Origin: Phaseolus vulgaris
Lineage: Eukaryota; Streptophyta; Magnoliopsida; Fabales; Fabaceae
DNA length: 64,000 nucleotides
Assembly (NCBI RefSeq): GCF_000499845.2
Contig: NC_023753.2
Span: 5,850,791-5,914,790 of the forward strand
Direction of reading: 5' to 3'
The notes under the pieces are model-generated. The model saw only the letters and a program-made list of their open reading frames with translations. It did not search any database and was not told the DNA's origin. The position numbers and the translations under genes were made by a program. Below are positions 37,694 to 50,030 of this stretch, in pieces; the stretch's first letter is position 1; every line of letters begins with the position of its first letter.

Positions 37694-38074
37694 CACTAAA
37701 AAAAAATATTAAATAAAAACCAATTTTATAAAAAAAATAATAATTAGTTGTTATATTAAAAAAATTAGATACTATTTTAAAAACTAAAAAAATTATTGGT
37801 ATCTAAATTAGTTTCTATTATTGATAAATAATTTTTAAATTGGTATTTAATTAAACACCAATATTTTTTAGATACCAACTTTAGAATCTAAATAAGTGTA
37901 TCTAAAACTTAGGTAGCTAATTAGATATCAATTTATAAACTATTTATCGTTATTTATAAAAAATAAAAATTAATTTAGATACCAAAATTTTTTTAGTCTC
38001 TAAAATAGTATCTAATTTTGTTAATATAACAACTAATTTTTATTTTGTTTCTATTTAATGATTTTCTAGTAGTG
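37694..38074. mobile_element. Fold-back CACTA-type MITE, copy 3
   Basis: It starts CACTAAAAAAAAAT and ends GATTTTCTAGTAGTG. The halves are inverted repeats over most of the 381 bp, with TTAGTTGTTATATTAA and its complement near the two ends. Confidence 0.75.
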
Positions 38075-38168
38075 AGTAGAGTGTGGATTTATAAATACTA
38101 ATTACTAACAGATTTACCATATCACTTATTGTGTCGATTTTTTTTTTAATTTTCTTCTTAAGTGTATG

Positions 38169-38609
38169 CACTACACGAAATTCATTACATAGAAATCAAA
38201 ACTAGAGACAAAAATAATTAGTCGTTAACTAAATTAGATATTATTTTAGAGACTAAAAAATTATTTGTATCTAAAGTAGTTTCTATTATTAATAAAAATT
38301 TATAGAATGGTTTCTTAATTGGTATATAAATTAGTTATCAGGATTTTAACTACTAATATTTTAGATTCTAAATTTGTCACAATTAGTCTTATAGAGACTA
38401 ATTTAGAATCTAAAATACTAATAGCTAAAATCTTTGATAAATAATGGTTATATATCAATTTAAAAATCACTTTATAAATTTTTGTTAATAATAGAAACTA
38501 ATTTATGTACCAATAATTTTTTTTAGTCTCTAAAAAGATCTCTAATATAATTTAATAATAACTAATTATTTTGGGATCTAAAATAAATTGTAATTTGATT
38601 CTTGTAGTG
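38169..38609. mobile_element. Fold-back CACTA-type MITE, copy 4
   Basis: This copy has the clearest ends: CACTACACGAA on the left and TTCTTGTAGTG on the right, a near-canonical CACTACAAGAA terminus. It is 441 bp, largely self-complementary, with no ORF. Flanking 3-bp sequences (ATG, GTA) do not match. Confidence 0.8.
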
Positions 38610-41600
38610 GTAATGGAGTAACGGTCTTTAAGCAACATTTTTTTTTATGAGGAGGATGTGATATACATTCAGTTATAATATTGATTTCAATGTTGCCTTA
38701 GTCAAATTGATCAAGATATTTGTAGACTAAATTCATAAAGATGTTTTGAAAATAGTTTTCTGTAATCTATGCATATATAAAGAAATTTTCTATATAGAAA
38801 TTTTTTATTATAACGGTTTTTTTTGTCTATATACATTTGTTTTTATTTTATCCTTCTATCAATATTTTATTTTATTTTTGATTATTTTGTAATTTTATAA
38901 TTATTTAAATTTAAAATTAAAAAAAAATTTAATATTAAATCTAAAAAAAACTATTTAAACATTACATTTATTATTTAAAAAGAATGATTCAAATTAAAAT
39001 TTTAAATGAAACTTGTTACTTTAATTCTTTTAAAATATAATAGAGATTTAGGTGAAACTCCATAAATATCTCATAATGTAATTTATTTTTTTATAAAATT
39101 AGTAAATTTAAAATTTTTATTTTATTAGGATGTGTCTATAATCTGAATAAAGAATAAATTGTATATAAACTAATATTTAAAATCAAATCACATATTATTA
39201 TTTGTATATTTATATTAAAAATATAAATTTATAATTTATTTTAATAAATACGAATATATTATATCTATATATAAAAATATTTTTTTTATAACTGTTTTAA
39301 GAATGGTATTATAGTTTACTTTTGTTTTGAAAACGAGTTTTTCAATGGTTAAGTATTCTACAAAACAAAAATGTATAAATAAATATATATAAATTATTTA
39401 GCTTTTCTGTTTTTTCTAAAAATCTTGAAAATCTTTGGTTCATAAAACAACTTTTTATTTTTTCTTCCATTTCGTTATGTCTTTTTGTTACTTTTCTATT
39501 TATTTCACGTTATAATTCGTTTTTTATTTTTTTTTATAAAAATCAAATAAATTAGTGATCATGATAGCTATTTTATTTTTTTAATCTTGATGAGAATATA
39601 CAAATAAAAAATTAATAAATATATTTTTTTTTTAATTTTTAAAATTAAAAAAATTATGAATAATATGTTTTATACAATTTGATTATTGTTATAATTTAAT
39701 TAATGGAGATATTTGTTAATTTTTTTTTAATAATACGCATACTAACGTTTACATATTTATTAACTTATGTTTAATTTTTCAAAAAATCTAAAAAAAAAAT
39801 AATGATGCCATAAATTAGTAATTTAGTAAACAGATTTATATCCCTAAAATTTTTAAAGATAAATATTTAATAAAAATATTAAAATTTCAATTAATTTTAA
39901 AAAAATAATTGTCAAAATTTAAGTTTAGTTTATATATAATGAATGTTTGATTTCAGCTCAAAACAAATATATGATATCTTAAAATTGAATCTATTTTGGA
40001 TAAATTTTATTTTTTATATATGAACAGTGAATAATAGATTCGAAACTAAAAATCAGTCATCCTAATATTTTAAGTTCATCCTACCTTGTGCAGTGATGTG
40101 CGAATGTTCCTGAGATTGAAGGCATGGTAGTCCAAAGTAAGACTTCAAACGGATGAATGGAATCACCAAATAAAAATAACAACTACCAAAAGAAGGGTAG
40201 AACAAAAATCCTACCTTCTATAACAATGTTATGTTATAGTTTGACGTTTGAACATGTAAAATAATTACAGTCACAACACAACAACTAACAGTAAAGAAAA
40301 TGATTTAGGATTGTGTTCCATAAGCAATGAATCCTAATTGTACTAGGAGGCTAAATAATATCAACTAACACAAAAGTACACTACAATACAAGTAAAAAGA
40401 AACACACTACAACATTATGTCTATGTGAATAATACAACATCAATTATGTGCATTAATCAAACAAGAATTAAAGTTGACATTCAAACTGGTGAGACTATTA
40501 TATAATAGCATATTATGACATATATTATAATTGCATGCATTTTAATTTCAAATAAATAGACAAGGATATTGTTTATCTGTAAAAAATGTGAAAACCAAAA
40601 TGAAGAGGGAACAACAATAGTACATTGATTTCAGAATTGAAGTCAACAATGAATAACAAAGCACCTAATATGTAGAGCAATAACAAATGTAGAGGCAGAG
40701 ATCTGACTGTGTTAATTACTGCCAGAACTTTAAAGTTTGAAATGATCTCCTTATTCACACACCCATTGAAATTTCTTGATGACAGAGTAAACTCTTTCTT
40801 AAAATTGAAAATCTATTAAAAAAAATAGTGAGTACTTATAAACAAATACTTTAGTACTCATGTTAATAAGAATTCCACTAACATTATGCAAGAAAATGTC
40901 TATTTATATAATAACTTTGATTGTATTTATAAAGTCTAAAGTTCCAAGGTTTCTGAAAGAGAACATTATATGAATGCTGTAAGTATAAAACATTATGATA
41001 TTCTGTCTCTTCTTAAAAATCTTATATTTAGACAAAAGTTAACATTATATACATAGATTGAGGTTTTAGTAGTTGAAAGGTATGAGATTGTGATTATGAC
41101 ACAAATTATATAGTGTCTAAGGCAGTTATTGCTACTGAGAAATTTACCCACTAATTGTCAGGCCGTTGAAAAGTTTTGCAAAACCTTACATCACTTGGAT
41201 TTTGTGGATGACCTTACTGGTTGTAATGATGATGGTGAAAGGGACCACGAGTTCTTCCTCTCAAATGTTTCTGAACCTATTCAGATTCGAAATCAGTTCC
41301 TTATAATTCTCTCACAGATGAGAACTTGAAATTGGTGTCTTCTTGGAACGTGGCTACTTCTAGAGTGGTCCCAGTGCCTGCACTTGTTGCTTCTCACTCT
41401 CTTACCTCCACATTATATATTATACACACCAATACGTTCAACTTGTTCAAAAATAAACTATCAACCTTCATACAACTCATCACTTAAGACAAATAATGTC
41501 TTTAAATACCATTCATCTTCACCTGTGATCTCAACGTACTCATTTTCACAGATCAAATCGTTGGATATGATATGATATGATGACTGACATCATAACATGA

Positions 41601-44600
41601 TTCTTGCATTAAACTAGGCGTCTCAATAAATAAACAATGATGTAGCTATTTTGAAAACGAACATGCTTTATATATCCGTTATATGGATTTGCATGATGAA
41701 ATCTGAAAATTTTGATGCATTTTTCAATTCAGCAAATGATGTCATCTTCAGAACTAGATTCAGTTTCACATGATACATTTTTTTCCCTTACATCATATTC
41801 CTGACCCTCTTACACTCACCTCCATATTCTGTGTTATATTATATAGCCCTCTGGGGAGAGAGAACCCTACTTCATAATTTGAACTGGTCCTCTTTGGTGG
41901 GGGATTTGAATACTCTAAAAATTTGATATTAAGTATCATATATATATATATTTTTCTTTTCTCGCATTCTGAGTTCTTTATATTATTTGTGAAGGCTTTG
42001 AAATTTGTGAGGCCTGAAGAAGAGGGTAGCTAGGTGTATGATGACAACAAAAATTGAGAGCTCTAGTTAGAGAGGTACATGCTATTGTACTTTCAAGTTT
42101 GGAAGGGAGGGAAAGATAGGAGCCTCTATTATGGCTAAAACACTTAAATTAAAGGAAGGGTAGGGTCCTAATGGATCAAATTTAGATGGCACAAATTATT
42201 GATGAGGCCCCATTCCTTCTTCATGCAAATTATCAAAAAAATTATGAGAGACTGAGGTGTGGGGCATACATTCACATACATATAGACTCACTAATTTACT
42301 TTCTACCATGTGGGCCTCATACATGTTGACTGAAAAAGCCCAAATTGAGAACTAGTATATATGCAGGTTAAACTTCTATCTCTAAAAATGGACCAAACAA
42401 AACTATTATATATCTAAACCCCTTGCCATTATTTTTTTGTAACATTCAGAGGGATGATGCAGTTTTGAGATCCAATCATAGTTAGGATAGTTGAAATCAG
42501 CGAATTTTACTCATAGGGTTTTGAATCTTAATGTTGTAGTTAGATTATAAATGAACTAGAGAAAAAGAAATGAGTTATTAATGGATTTTAGGCAGGTTTT
42601 TTAGATTTTGAGATATCTTAACTTTTCAACGTTAAATTCTTCCTAAACCTCCATACATTTTCTTTACTTTATAAATATAAAAAATTTATATTTTGTCCTA
42701 TTCATATTGCATAACCAGATTTTTTTTTTCTTTTGAATTACATAGTGTTTGAAAGTTGTTTTTTTCTTAAAAAATTACATAATTGGAAGTCGTTTTTTCT
42801 TTTTGGACAATCTTAGTTGTATTCTTCAATAACACTTATTATTAAGAAGAAAACCATCACCAACATCCAACTCCTAATCAACAATATCATTCTTTTTCTC
42901 ATTATTGTGACTTTTGCCACCACTTCGATCACCAATTGTCCCCTTTTCAAAAAAAAGTTCCATTTTCAAAAAAAGGTCACATAGTTTTCAGATTGTAAAA
43001 TTTAAAAATGGATTGCACTATTTTGAATTGTATAATTTAAAATAAAAAATTGACTTATGACTTGTCTAATTTAAAAGTTTTATTTAAGAAAAAATATTTA
43101 TAATAATCTAAGTTTTTTTAGTTGCACAATCTAAAATAATAAAATCAGAATTTTTATATTTACAATTTTAGAAAAAATAATTGTTAAGAGGTAGAATTTG
43201 CCCTTTTCAATTCTCCTCTTGGACAAGTAGTTGAAATTTTTTTCTCTTTTCCCTCTTCTTTCTCTTAAAAACAAATAAGGCGAAAGCAAGGAAGCATGTA
43301 CGGTCCTTGGGCTGAAAATTCCTCCCCCTTCCATTACAATTATTAAAATATTTAACTATTTAACAAATAAAAATCTCCACAAAAAATATTATTATTTTAT
43401 ATATAAAATTATAAGTAATTTTTATTTCAAAAGTTAAAAGTAATAAAAAGAATAAAAAAATTATCAACGAAAATTTGCATTTCGAATGATAAAAAGTTCT
43501 ATAATTCATAGGATATTGAATAACTATGTGATGTTATATTTAGTTGTCGATTTTGTTCATTAAATTTGAATTCATTGAGATAGTAAATGAAACTAAAGAG
43601 GTTCACAACCTTTCTAAAACTTGACAGAACAAAAATATAACAAGCAGTATCATGAGTTCTATCTTATCTGTCCCTCACTAACATGAAAATAACTTGTCTT
43701 CAAAAGATAGCTAGCTAGATATTCTTCATATTATAAATCATACTGTTTTTTGGTTGTCATCTTATGGAAAAAAAACTCCCATCTCTAAGGCAATATAATG
43801 ATTGAACATCACTCAGAAATAGTCTCTCAATTTAAAAAATATGATGAACCCACACATCTTTATTATATGCTATATTCTCCAATATTTCCCCCCAATTCCA
43901 TCTATTGTTAGGTCTATGTAGGCCCAATTGCAGCTTCTGTACCATCTTAACCTCAGGTAATTTACTTTTACTTGTTTTTTTGTCTGCCTTATTCTTCACC
44001 AATTATAAGTTCTGTTGCTTATATTTTTAGTTTGTATGGACTTATATTACTTCAGTTTCAAAGTTTTGTTAGTTGGATTATAGTATTGGCTTTGATACCT
44101 GTGGAATGCAGACCAAAAAAAAGTGAATGAGTTAGCTATTATTTAAATTTGAAAAATAGCACATTGTTCAAAATTCCTCAACTAATTATAAAGCTTTATA
44201 TAAAGGATCACACATATTTTTTTAAAAATAAATGAGTCAGTTCCACATATCTCAAATACTATTTTTATTTTTTATAAGAGTTAGATATGAATCACTTTAC
44301 GAATCCCACATATCTTAAATACCGTTTTTTTTTTTATAAAAGTTAGATCACCATTTAAATAATTCATATTTATTTATTTTTTATTAATAAAAAATAATAC
44401 AATCCTACCTTAGTTCATCTCTTTAAGTCAATGAGATTTTCAGCACTATTAAAATATTAAAAATAAACAATCTTTTATTAACTATTTTATTATCATAAAT
44501 AACTTTGAAGTTTTTAAATTGTTGACTTGTATAAAAATGACATATTTAGTGATTCAAACTGATAAATCAGTCATTGATCATGATTGTACAAATGGTTATA

Positions 44601-44939
44601 AATTATAATTTGTGGCCAAGGGATATACCACATTTTGTGGATTAACTTATATTAGAGGTGTTAAAATGAATTTAAAACAGCAAGTAAACTTATCTCATCA
44701 CATTAAGTGGCAACTAACCAAAAAGTAAATTTGGACTTGTTTTTAATTCAACCCTTATGAGCACTCACCTATTCAGCTTACACTAACATGCACATGAACA
44801 TTCCTTAAATAAATACCGTAGAATCCTGAAATAGGTATAGATGGATTATCAGCAAGAATGGATAGCTTTTCAAAAACAAACAACTCATGCATGTTAGATG
44901 TCATTTTCTCTATCAAAGTTTTGACCATAACAAAAAATC
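38610..44939. other. AT-rich gene-poor region
   Basis: I see no intact gene. 38700-40080 is extremely AT-rich. 41129-41329 reads on + as 66 residues including KFCKTLHHLDFVDDLTGCND, of mixed composition and unlike its surroundings. It may be an old exon, but I do not recognise it. 41330-42480 is moderately balanced with no exon structure. 42,500-44,930 is again AT-rich. Confidence 0.45.
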
Positions 44940-44944
44940 ATAGG
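44940..44944. repeat. Left target-site duplication ATAGG
   Basis: ATAGG directly precedes the 5' LTR and recurs at 52010-52014 directly after the 3' LTR. A perfect 5-bp duplication marks a single insertion event. Confidence 0.92.
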
Positions 44945-45555
44945 TGTACTGTCTAGGCCGAAAGGTTGTACCAAAAGTCTCGACCGAAAGGTTGTACCGA
45001 AAGTCTCAACCGAAAGGTTAAATATAAAAAGTAAATAAGTAAAGTTAAATTAGTGATTATAGCAAAGCCCATGGGCCCAAATATACAGGTGTGTGTTTTC
45101 AAAATGTTAGGTGCAAAAAGAAAAGACCCAAGTAACTCTTAAGCCCAATAAGAGAGCCTTATAAATAGAGGTTCAACTCAAGAGGTAAGGGAGATTCAAT
45201 TTATTTTATGAACATAAAACTATATCTGACTTTGGCATCGGAGCGCCTTGCATGTACACACACCCACCTGTGAGGAGAAGAAGCCGAGAGCCCAACTCGA
45301 GTAGAAGCCGTGAGAGCCCAACTCGAGAAGAAGCCGAGAGCACCTAGCTGAAGGAGAAGCCGAGAGCACCTAGCTGAAGGAGAAGTCGAGAGCACTTAGC
45401 CGAAAGAGAAGTCGAGAGCATCTACCTTGAGGAGAAGCCTAGAGCACCCAATGTGAGAAGAGACCGAGAGAGTCCAGCCCACAGTTCGGAAGATTTGTAT
45501 AAGAGTTAATCTTGTCAACCTGATTTTAGTGTTCTTGGTCCTTGTTGTAAGAACA
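44945..45555 (+). repeat. 5' LTR of the gag-only retroelement
   Basis: It starts TGTACTGTCTAGGCCG and ends GTTGTAAGAACA. It contains three ACCGAAAGG-type words near its start, TATAAATAG at 45160, and several AGAAGCCGAGAGC-type short repeats in the 3' half. Confidence 0.92.
45160..45168 (+). promoter_or_regulatory. LTR TATA box
   Basis: TATAAATAG in the 5' LTR. The 3' LTR has TATAAAGAG at the corresponding place, followed by an approximately 80-bp deletion. Confidence 0.6.
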
Positions 45556-45557
45556 TT

Positions 45558-45576
45558 TTGGCGCCCACCGTGGGGC
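45558..45576 (+). promoter_or_regulatory. Primer-binding region of the gag-only retroelement
   Basis: TTGGCGCCCACCGTGGGG begins two bases after the 5' LTR, the expected place for the tRNA primer site. I do not assign the tRNA. Confidence 0.55.
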
Positions 45577-45671
45577 CGAGAAGTAGCTGAAAAAGGTTGA
45601 AGACAAGATGAATCAAATGAGAAGAACAAGGTGGAGAGCAATCTGGGGAGCAGAGAGATAATCAAAATTCC

Positions 45672-46499
45672 ATGTCAATGACTATGCTCATGCAGTTACA
45701 AAGAGAGTTCGAAACACTAAAGAAAAGCAATGAAGAAAAGTTAAGTATGTTAAGGGCGGAGAATGCGTACATGAAAAGGAAGTTGAATGAAGAGACGATT
45801 TTAAACACATCATTTGAAACTGTTCAACCAAGAACACATATCCACCAAAGGGTACATAATGAGAAAAGATTTGAAACTACAAGGAAGAGAATACCAGAGA
45901 CTTCTGGTATCTTTGTAGGAATATTTGTTAGGAGGCATCCATTTTCCAAAGCCATAGAAACCCCACTGCCCGAAAATTGGAAGAATTTTACCATGGAGAA
46001 ATATGATGGAGGTACAGATCCTGATGAACACATTGCAATATACACAACGCAGATAAGTTTGTATACGTGGAATGATGCCATTTTGTGTCGAGTATTCCCA
46101 ACAACTTTGAAGGGAGGGGCTCTGAGTTGGTTTACTCGGTTGCCACCGTTATCCATTGATTGTTTCAACACTTTAGTAAAAAAGTTTGGAGCTCATTTTG
46201 CTACAAGCCGACCACATCATCTGACATCAATTGCCTTAGTGAATATAAGGCAAGAAAAGGGAGAATCCCTAAGAACATTTATGGAGCGCTTTGGAAAGGT
46301 AGCACTAAGTATCCGCAATCTCAGTCCGAAAGTCACAATGCATCATATGATTACAGCACTGAAACCGGGACCATTTGCCGACAGTCTTTGCAAAAAACCG
46401 GCAACCAATCTTGATGAGTTAAGACAATGTGCATCAAAGTTTATGCAGATGGAAGAGTTGAGAGAATTTCGAGGGCGGATGGAAATGATAAGAAGATAA
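45672..46499 (+). CDS. Retrotransposon gag protein (Retrotrans_gag domain)
   Basis: An intact 275-aa ORF. Residues about 1-45 form a charged N-terminal coiled coil. The Retrotrans_gag capsid-like domain lies at about 100-235, with NFTMEKYDGGTDPDEHIAIY, ALSWFTRLPP and SLRTFMERF. It packages element RNA in the family. It stops before the usual C-terminal zinc or charged region, part of which survives out of frame at 46613-46846. It is the only intact protein-coding ORF of a known family in the element. Confidence 0.88.
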   Translation: MSMTMLMQLQREFETLKKSNEEKLSMLRAENAYMKRKLNEETILNTSFETVQPRTHIHQRVHNEKRFETTRKRIPETSGIFVGIFVRRHPFSKAIETPLPENWKNFTMEKYDGGTDPDEHIAIYTTQISLYTWNDAILCRVFPTTLKGGALSWFTRLPPLSIDCFNTLVKKFGAHFATSRPHHLTSIALVNIRQEKGESLRTFMERFGKVALSIRNLSPKVTMHHMITALKPGPFADSLCKKPATNLDELRQCASKFMQMEELREFRGRMEMIRR

Positions 46500-46612
46500 G
46501 TGAAAAGGAAGGAGGGCATTCGTTTAGAAAAGAAAGAGAATAATTTCGTAGCCGAAAGTTTCAACAATATACACCGTTGAGTAGTAATGGAGCAAGAATC
46601 TTACAATAAGCA

Positions 46613-46846
46613 ATGGCAGTAAAGATAATCTCACCACCAAAGAAGGAAAGAACTTCAGAAAGAGCATATCAGAGTAAACATTGTCAATACCACAAGAATC
46701 ATGGTCGTCATACAGAAGAATCTGTAGCTTTGAAAGATAGAATTGAAGAATTGATTCAAGTTGGGCAGTTGAAATGCTTTGTTAGAGATGGAGGGATAAG
46801 GAGCAGACAAAGTCCAAGGCAGTTAAACACTCATCATTGTATGTAA
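46613..46846 (+). pseudogene. Detached gag C-terminal fragment
   Basis: This frame reads CQYHKNHGRHTEESVALKDR, the conserved CxxHxxxGHxTxxC-like region of gypsy gag C-termini, with the last Cys replaced by Ser. It is separated from the main gag ORF by stops and a frame change between 46500 and 46612. Confidence 0.7.
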
Positions 46847-46966
46847 AACCTTTCGGTCAAGGATGATTTTTCATGTATAAAGAAAGTCTTATTCAAGATT
46901 GAAACACTTAATGAAGTTATTCATATGAAGAGTCAAACTGTTAAATCCATCAATGCTTCGCATACT

Positions 46967-47890
46967 TCAAACCTCTCGGTCCTGGATGCTTTCACTTCAA
47001 GTGAAATCCCTCCCGAGAGTGTATCTCGTACTTCAAACCTCTCGGTCCAGGATGCTTTCACTCCAGGTGAAATCCCTCCCGAGAGTGTATCTCGTTCTTC
47101 AAACCTCTCGGTCCTGGATGCTTTCACTTCAAGTGAAATCCCTCCCGAGAGTGTATCTCGTACTTCAAACCTCTCGGTCCAGGATGTTTTCACTCCAGGT
47201 GAAATTCCTCCCGAGAGTGTATCTCGTTCTTCAAACCTCTCGGTCCTGGATGCTTTTACTTCAAGTGAAATCCCTTCCGAGAGTGTATCTCGTTCTTCAA
47301 GCTTCTCGGATCAAGATGTTTTCACTCCAGGTGAAATCCCTCCCGAGAGTGTATCTCGTTCTTCAAACCTCTTGGTCCTGGATGCTTTTACTTCAAGTGA
47401 AATCCCTCCCGAGAGTGTATCTCGTTCTTCAAGCTTCTCGGATCAAGATGTTTTCACTTCAAGTGAAATTCCTCCCGAGAGTGTATCTCGTTCTTCAAAC
47501 CTCTCGGTCCTGGAAGCTTTTACTTCAAGTGAAATCCCTCCCGAGAGTGTATCTCGTTCTTCAAACCTCTCGGTCCTGGATGCTTTTACTTCAAGTGAAA
47601 TCCCTCCCAAGAGTGTATCTCGTTCTTCAAGCTTCTCGGATCAAGATGTTTTCACTTCAAGTGAAATTCCTCCCGAGAGTGTATCTCGTTCTTCAAACCT
47701 CTCGGTCCTAGAAGCTTTTACTTCAAGTGAAATCCCTCCCGAGAGTGTATCTCGTTCTTCAAGCTTCTCGGATCAAGATGTTTTCACTCCAGGTGAGATC
47801 CCTCCCGATAGTGTATCTCGTACTTCAAGCCTCTCGGATCAAGATGCTTTCACTCCAGGTGAAATCCCTCTCTCGAGTGTTTCATTCAAA
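46967..47890 (+). repeat. 14-unit, 66-bp tandem repeat
   Basis: Fourteen 66-bp units encode 22-residue repeats such as SNLSVLDAFTSSEIPPESVS in a 415-aa open frame (46925-48172). Two main unit types alternate irregularly: SNLSVLDAFTSSE and SSFSDQDVFTPGE. Because 66 is a multiple of three, a second forward frame is open through most of the array as well. No protein family is recognised. It may be a translated repeat or simply non-coding repeat DNA without stops. Confidence 0.93.
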
Positions 47891-47939
47891 TCAAATCTCA
47901 ATCAACGAAGTTCTTATTTAAGTCGAAAAGTTATAGTCC

Positions 47940-48600
47940 GAAAGGTTGGCAGAAAACAAAAACCGAGAGCTCTTATAAAAAACCCGAAAGGTTCCAATAC
48001 TAAATTGAAAGGTCTTATAAAAAAACCGAAAGGTTCTAATACAAAAACCGAGAGGTTTCATTTTTTGCATGGCAGAAAACAAAAACCGAGAGGTCTTATA
48101 AAAAACCGAAAGGTTCTAATACAAAAACCGAGAGGTCTCATTTTTTGCATGGCAGAAAACAAAAACCGATAGGTTTTATCAAAAACCGAAAGGTCTCATT
48201 TTTTGCATGGCACAAAACAAAAACCGAGAGGTTTTATCAAAAAACCGAAAGGTTCCAATACTAAACCGAAAGGTCTTATAAAAAAACCGAAAGGTTCTAA
48301 TACAAAAACTGAGAGGTCTCATTTTTTGCATGGCAGAAAACAAAAACCGAGAGGTCTTATCAAAAAACCGAAAGGTTCCAATACAAAACCAAGAGGGCTT
48401 ATAAAAACCGAAAAGTTCTAATACAAAAACCGAGAGGTCTCATTTTTTGCATGGCAGAAAACAAAAACCGATAGGTTTTATCAAAAACCGAAAGGTCTCA
48501 TTTTTTGCATGGCACAAAACAAAAACCGAGAGGTTTTATCGAAAAAACCGAAAGGTTCTAATGCAAAACCTAGAGGTCTCAAGACAAAACTGAGAAGTCT
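47940..48600 (+). repeat. Mosaic repeat zone built on ACCGARAGGT
   Basis: Short blocks such as AAAACCGAAAGGTTC and CTCATTTTTTGCATGGCA recur in changing order. A larger segment with GCATGGCAGAAAACAAAAAC appears several times. This looks like repeated slippage and unequal exchange. Confidence 0.85.
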
Positions 48601-50030
48601 AAATAAACATTGGCGTATCAGTATCAAGTCCAAAAGTTCAAACCTATAAAAAATAGTCAAAATTGGTCTCTAACTAGAAAAATCGAGAACTTTAATTAGG
48701 AAGTTCATAGACAATTATTTTCGGTTCAAACTCAAAAATCGAAAGGTCCAGGTTGCAAAGTATTTAAATAATTTTATACTTGAAAACCGAAAGGATAAGA
48801 TAAATTTATCTTAGGTTGAAAAATAAATCAGTTAAAACCGAATACTAAAATCCAAAAGGTGGAACCGGATAAATTGGTTATATTAGATCATCTAATTTTA
48901 TCTTTTCTGCATACTTATGTTAAATAAGATTATTCACTAGCAAGCGATTAAGTTACATGCTAAGTAAGTAAAATATTATATATGGTTTGATGTTATACAT
49001 CCAAAATAACTTCTTCAGGATTTCATGTCAATAATAAGTAAATAATAGCTTATGATCGAAAGATAACATTTAAGTCATATAAGTCAGATGACCGAAAGGT
49101 TAGGTTGGCACCGAGAAGTTAAGACCGAGAAGTCTCGGAAAAACAAAATTAATCAATCATATCACATAACCGGAAGAACAAGATTGAGAATTCTATGATA
49201 TCATTTGCTTGTAACCGAAAAAAAAAATTAATCAATCGGATCACATAACCGAAAGAACAAGATTGAGAAGTCTGTGATAATATTTATGGGTAACCGAAAA
49301 ATAACATTAAATATTTCAAACAAATAACAAGTTGGTTAGGCCGAAAGGTCTAAAATGATATTTAATTGGTAATAAAAAATGGCTCGAATTAAAAGAAAAC
49401 AATAAACAATTATATTAAGTTCAAAAGGTGGTTTCATGACGAACCTAAAACTTTCCAAAAGGAACTATTTCATGTAAATCTTTCGGCATAAACTACTTTC
49501 ACTTAAAATTTTTTCCAAAGAATATTATATGTAGTTCTCATGGTCAAAGATGCTTTTTTAGTTGGGCAAAGTGCATCGAAAATTATCGAAAACTAATGTC
49601 GAATACTGATGATGCCAAAAGATGAGGTCGAACATGTTTGTTATATTAGATGAGTTAAACTAAGATATATCTTTTAAGCATAGTTAGCCAAATACTAAGC
49701 CAGATACTGAAACCGAAAAGGTGAGATGTATTTATTTTAGGTTGGAGAAATACTAAAATTGAAAGCTAGGATCCGACACGTTGGTTATATTAGGTGATAT
49801 ATGGTGCGGTGAACATGGACAATCACATCTTCACTTTATCTTTCATGCACATTTGTGATAAATAAAGATTATTCACTAGCAAATAATTGGGATACGTGCA
49901 AAGTAAATAGAATATTATATATAACTTGATGTTATACATCCAAAATAACCATCAAGTGGCTGGGACAAAACATGTTAAGAACCCTGGAACTTTACTTGGG
50001 AGTTCTTACAAAACAACAAACTAAAACAAT
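48601..50030. other. Non-coding interior of the gag-only retroelement
   Basis: AT-rich with scattered CCGAAAGG-type words and no domain. Two related segments of about 140 bp (around 48,770-48,990 and 49,680-49,940) share GATTATTCACTAGCAA and GATGTTATACATCCAAAATAAC, so part of it is an internal duplication. Confidence 0.6.

Noticed and set aside
43880..43945. Possible miR482/2118-like sequence (TTTCCCCCCAATTCCAT)
   Set aside because: Only a partial resemblance, and no matching hairpin arm is visible nearby.
46933..47921. Additional ORFs in other frames and on the minus strand of the 66-bp repeat
   Set aside because: The unit length is a multiple of three, so stop-free frames repeat automatically; no family match.
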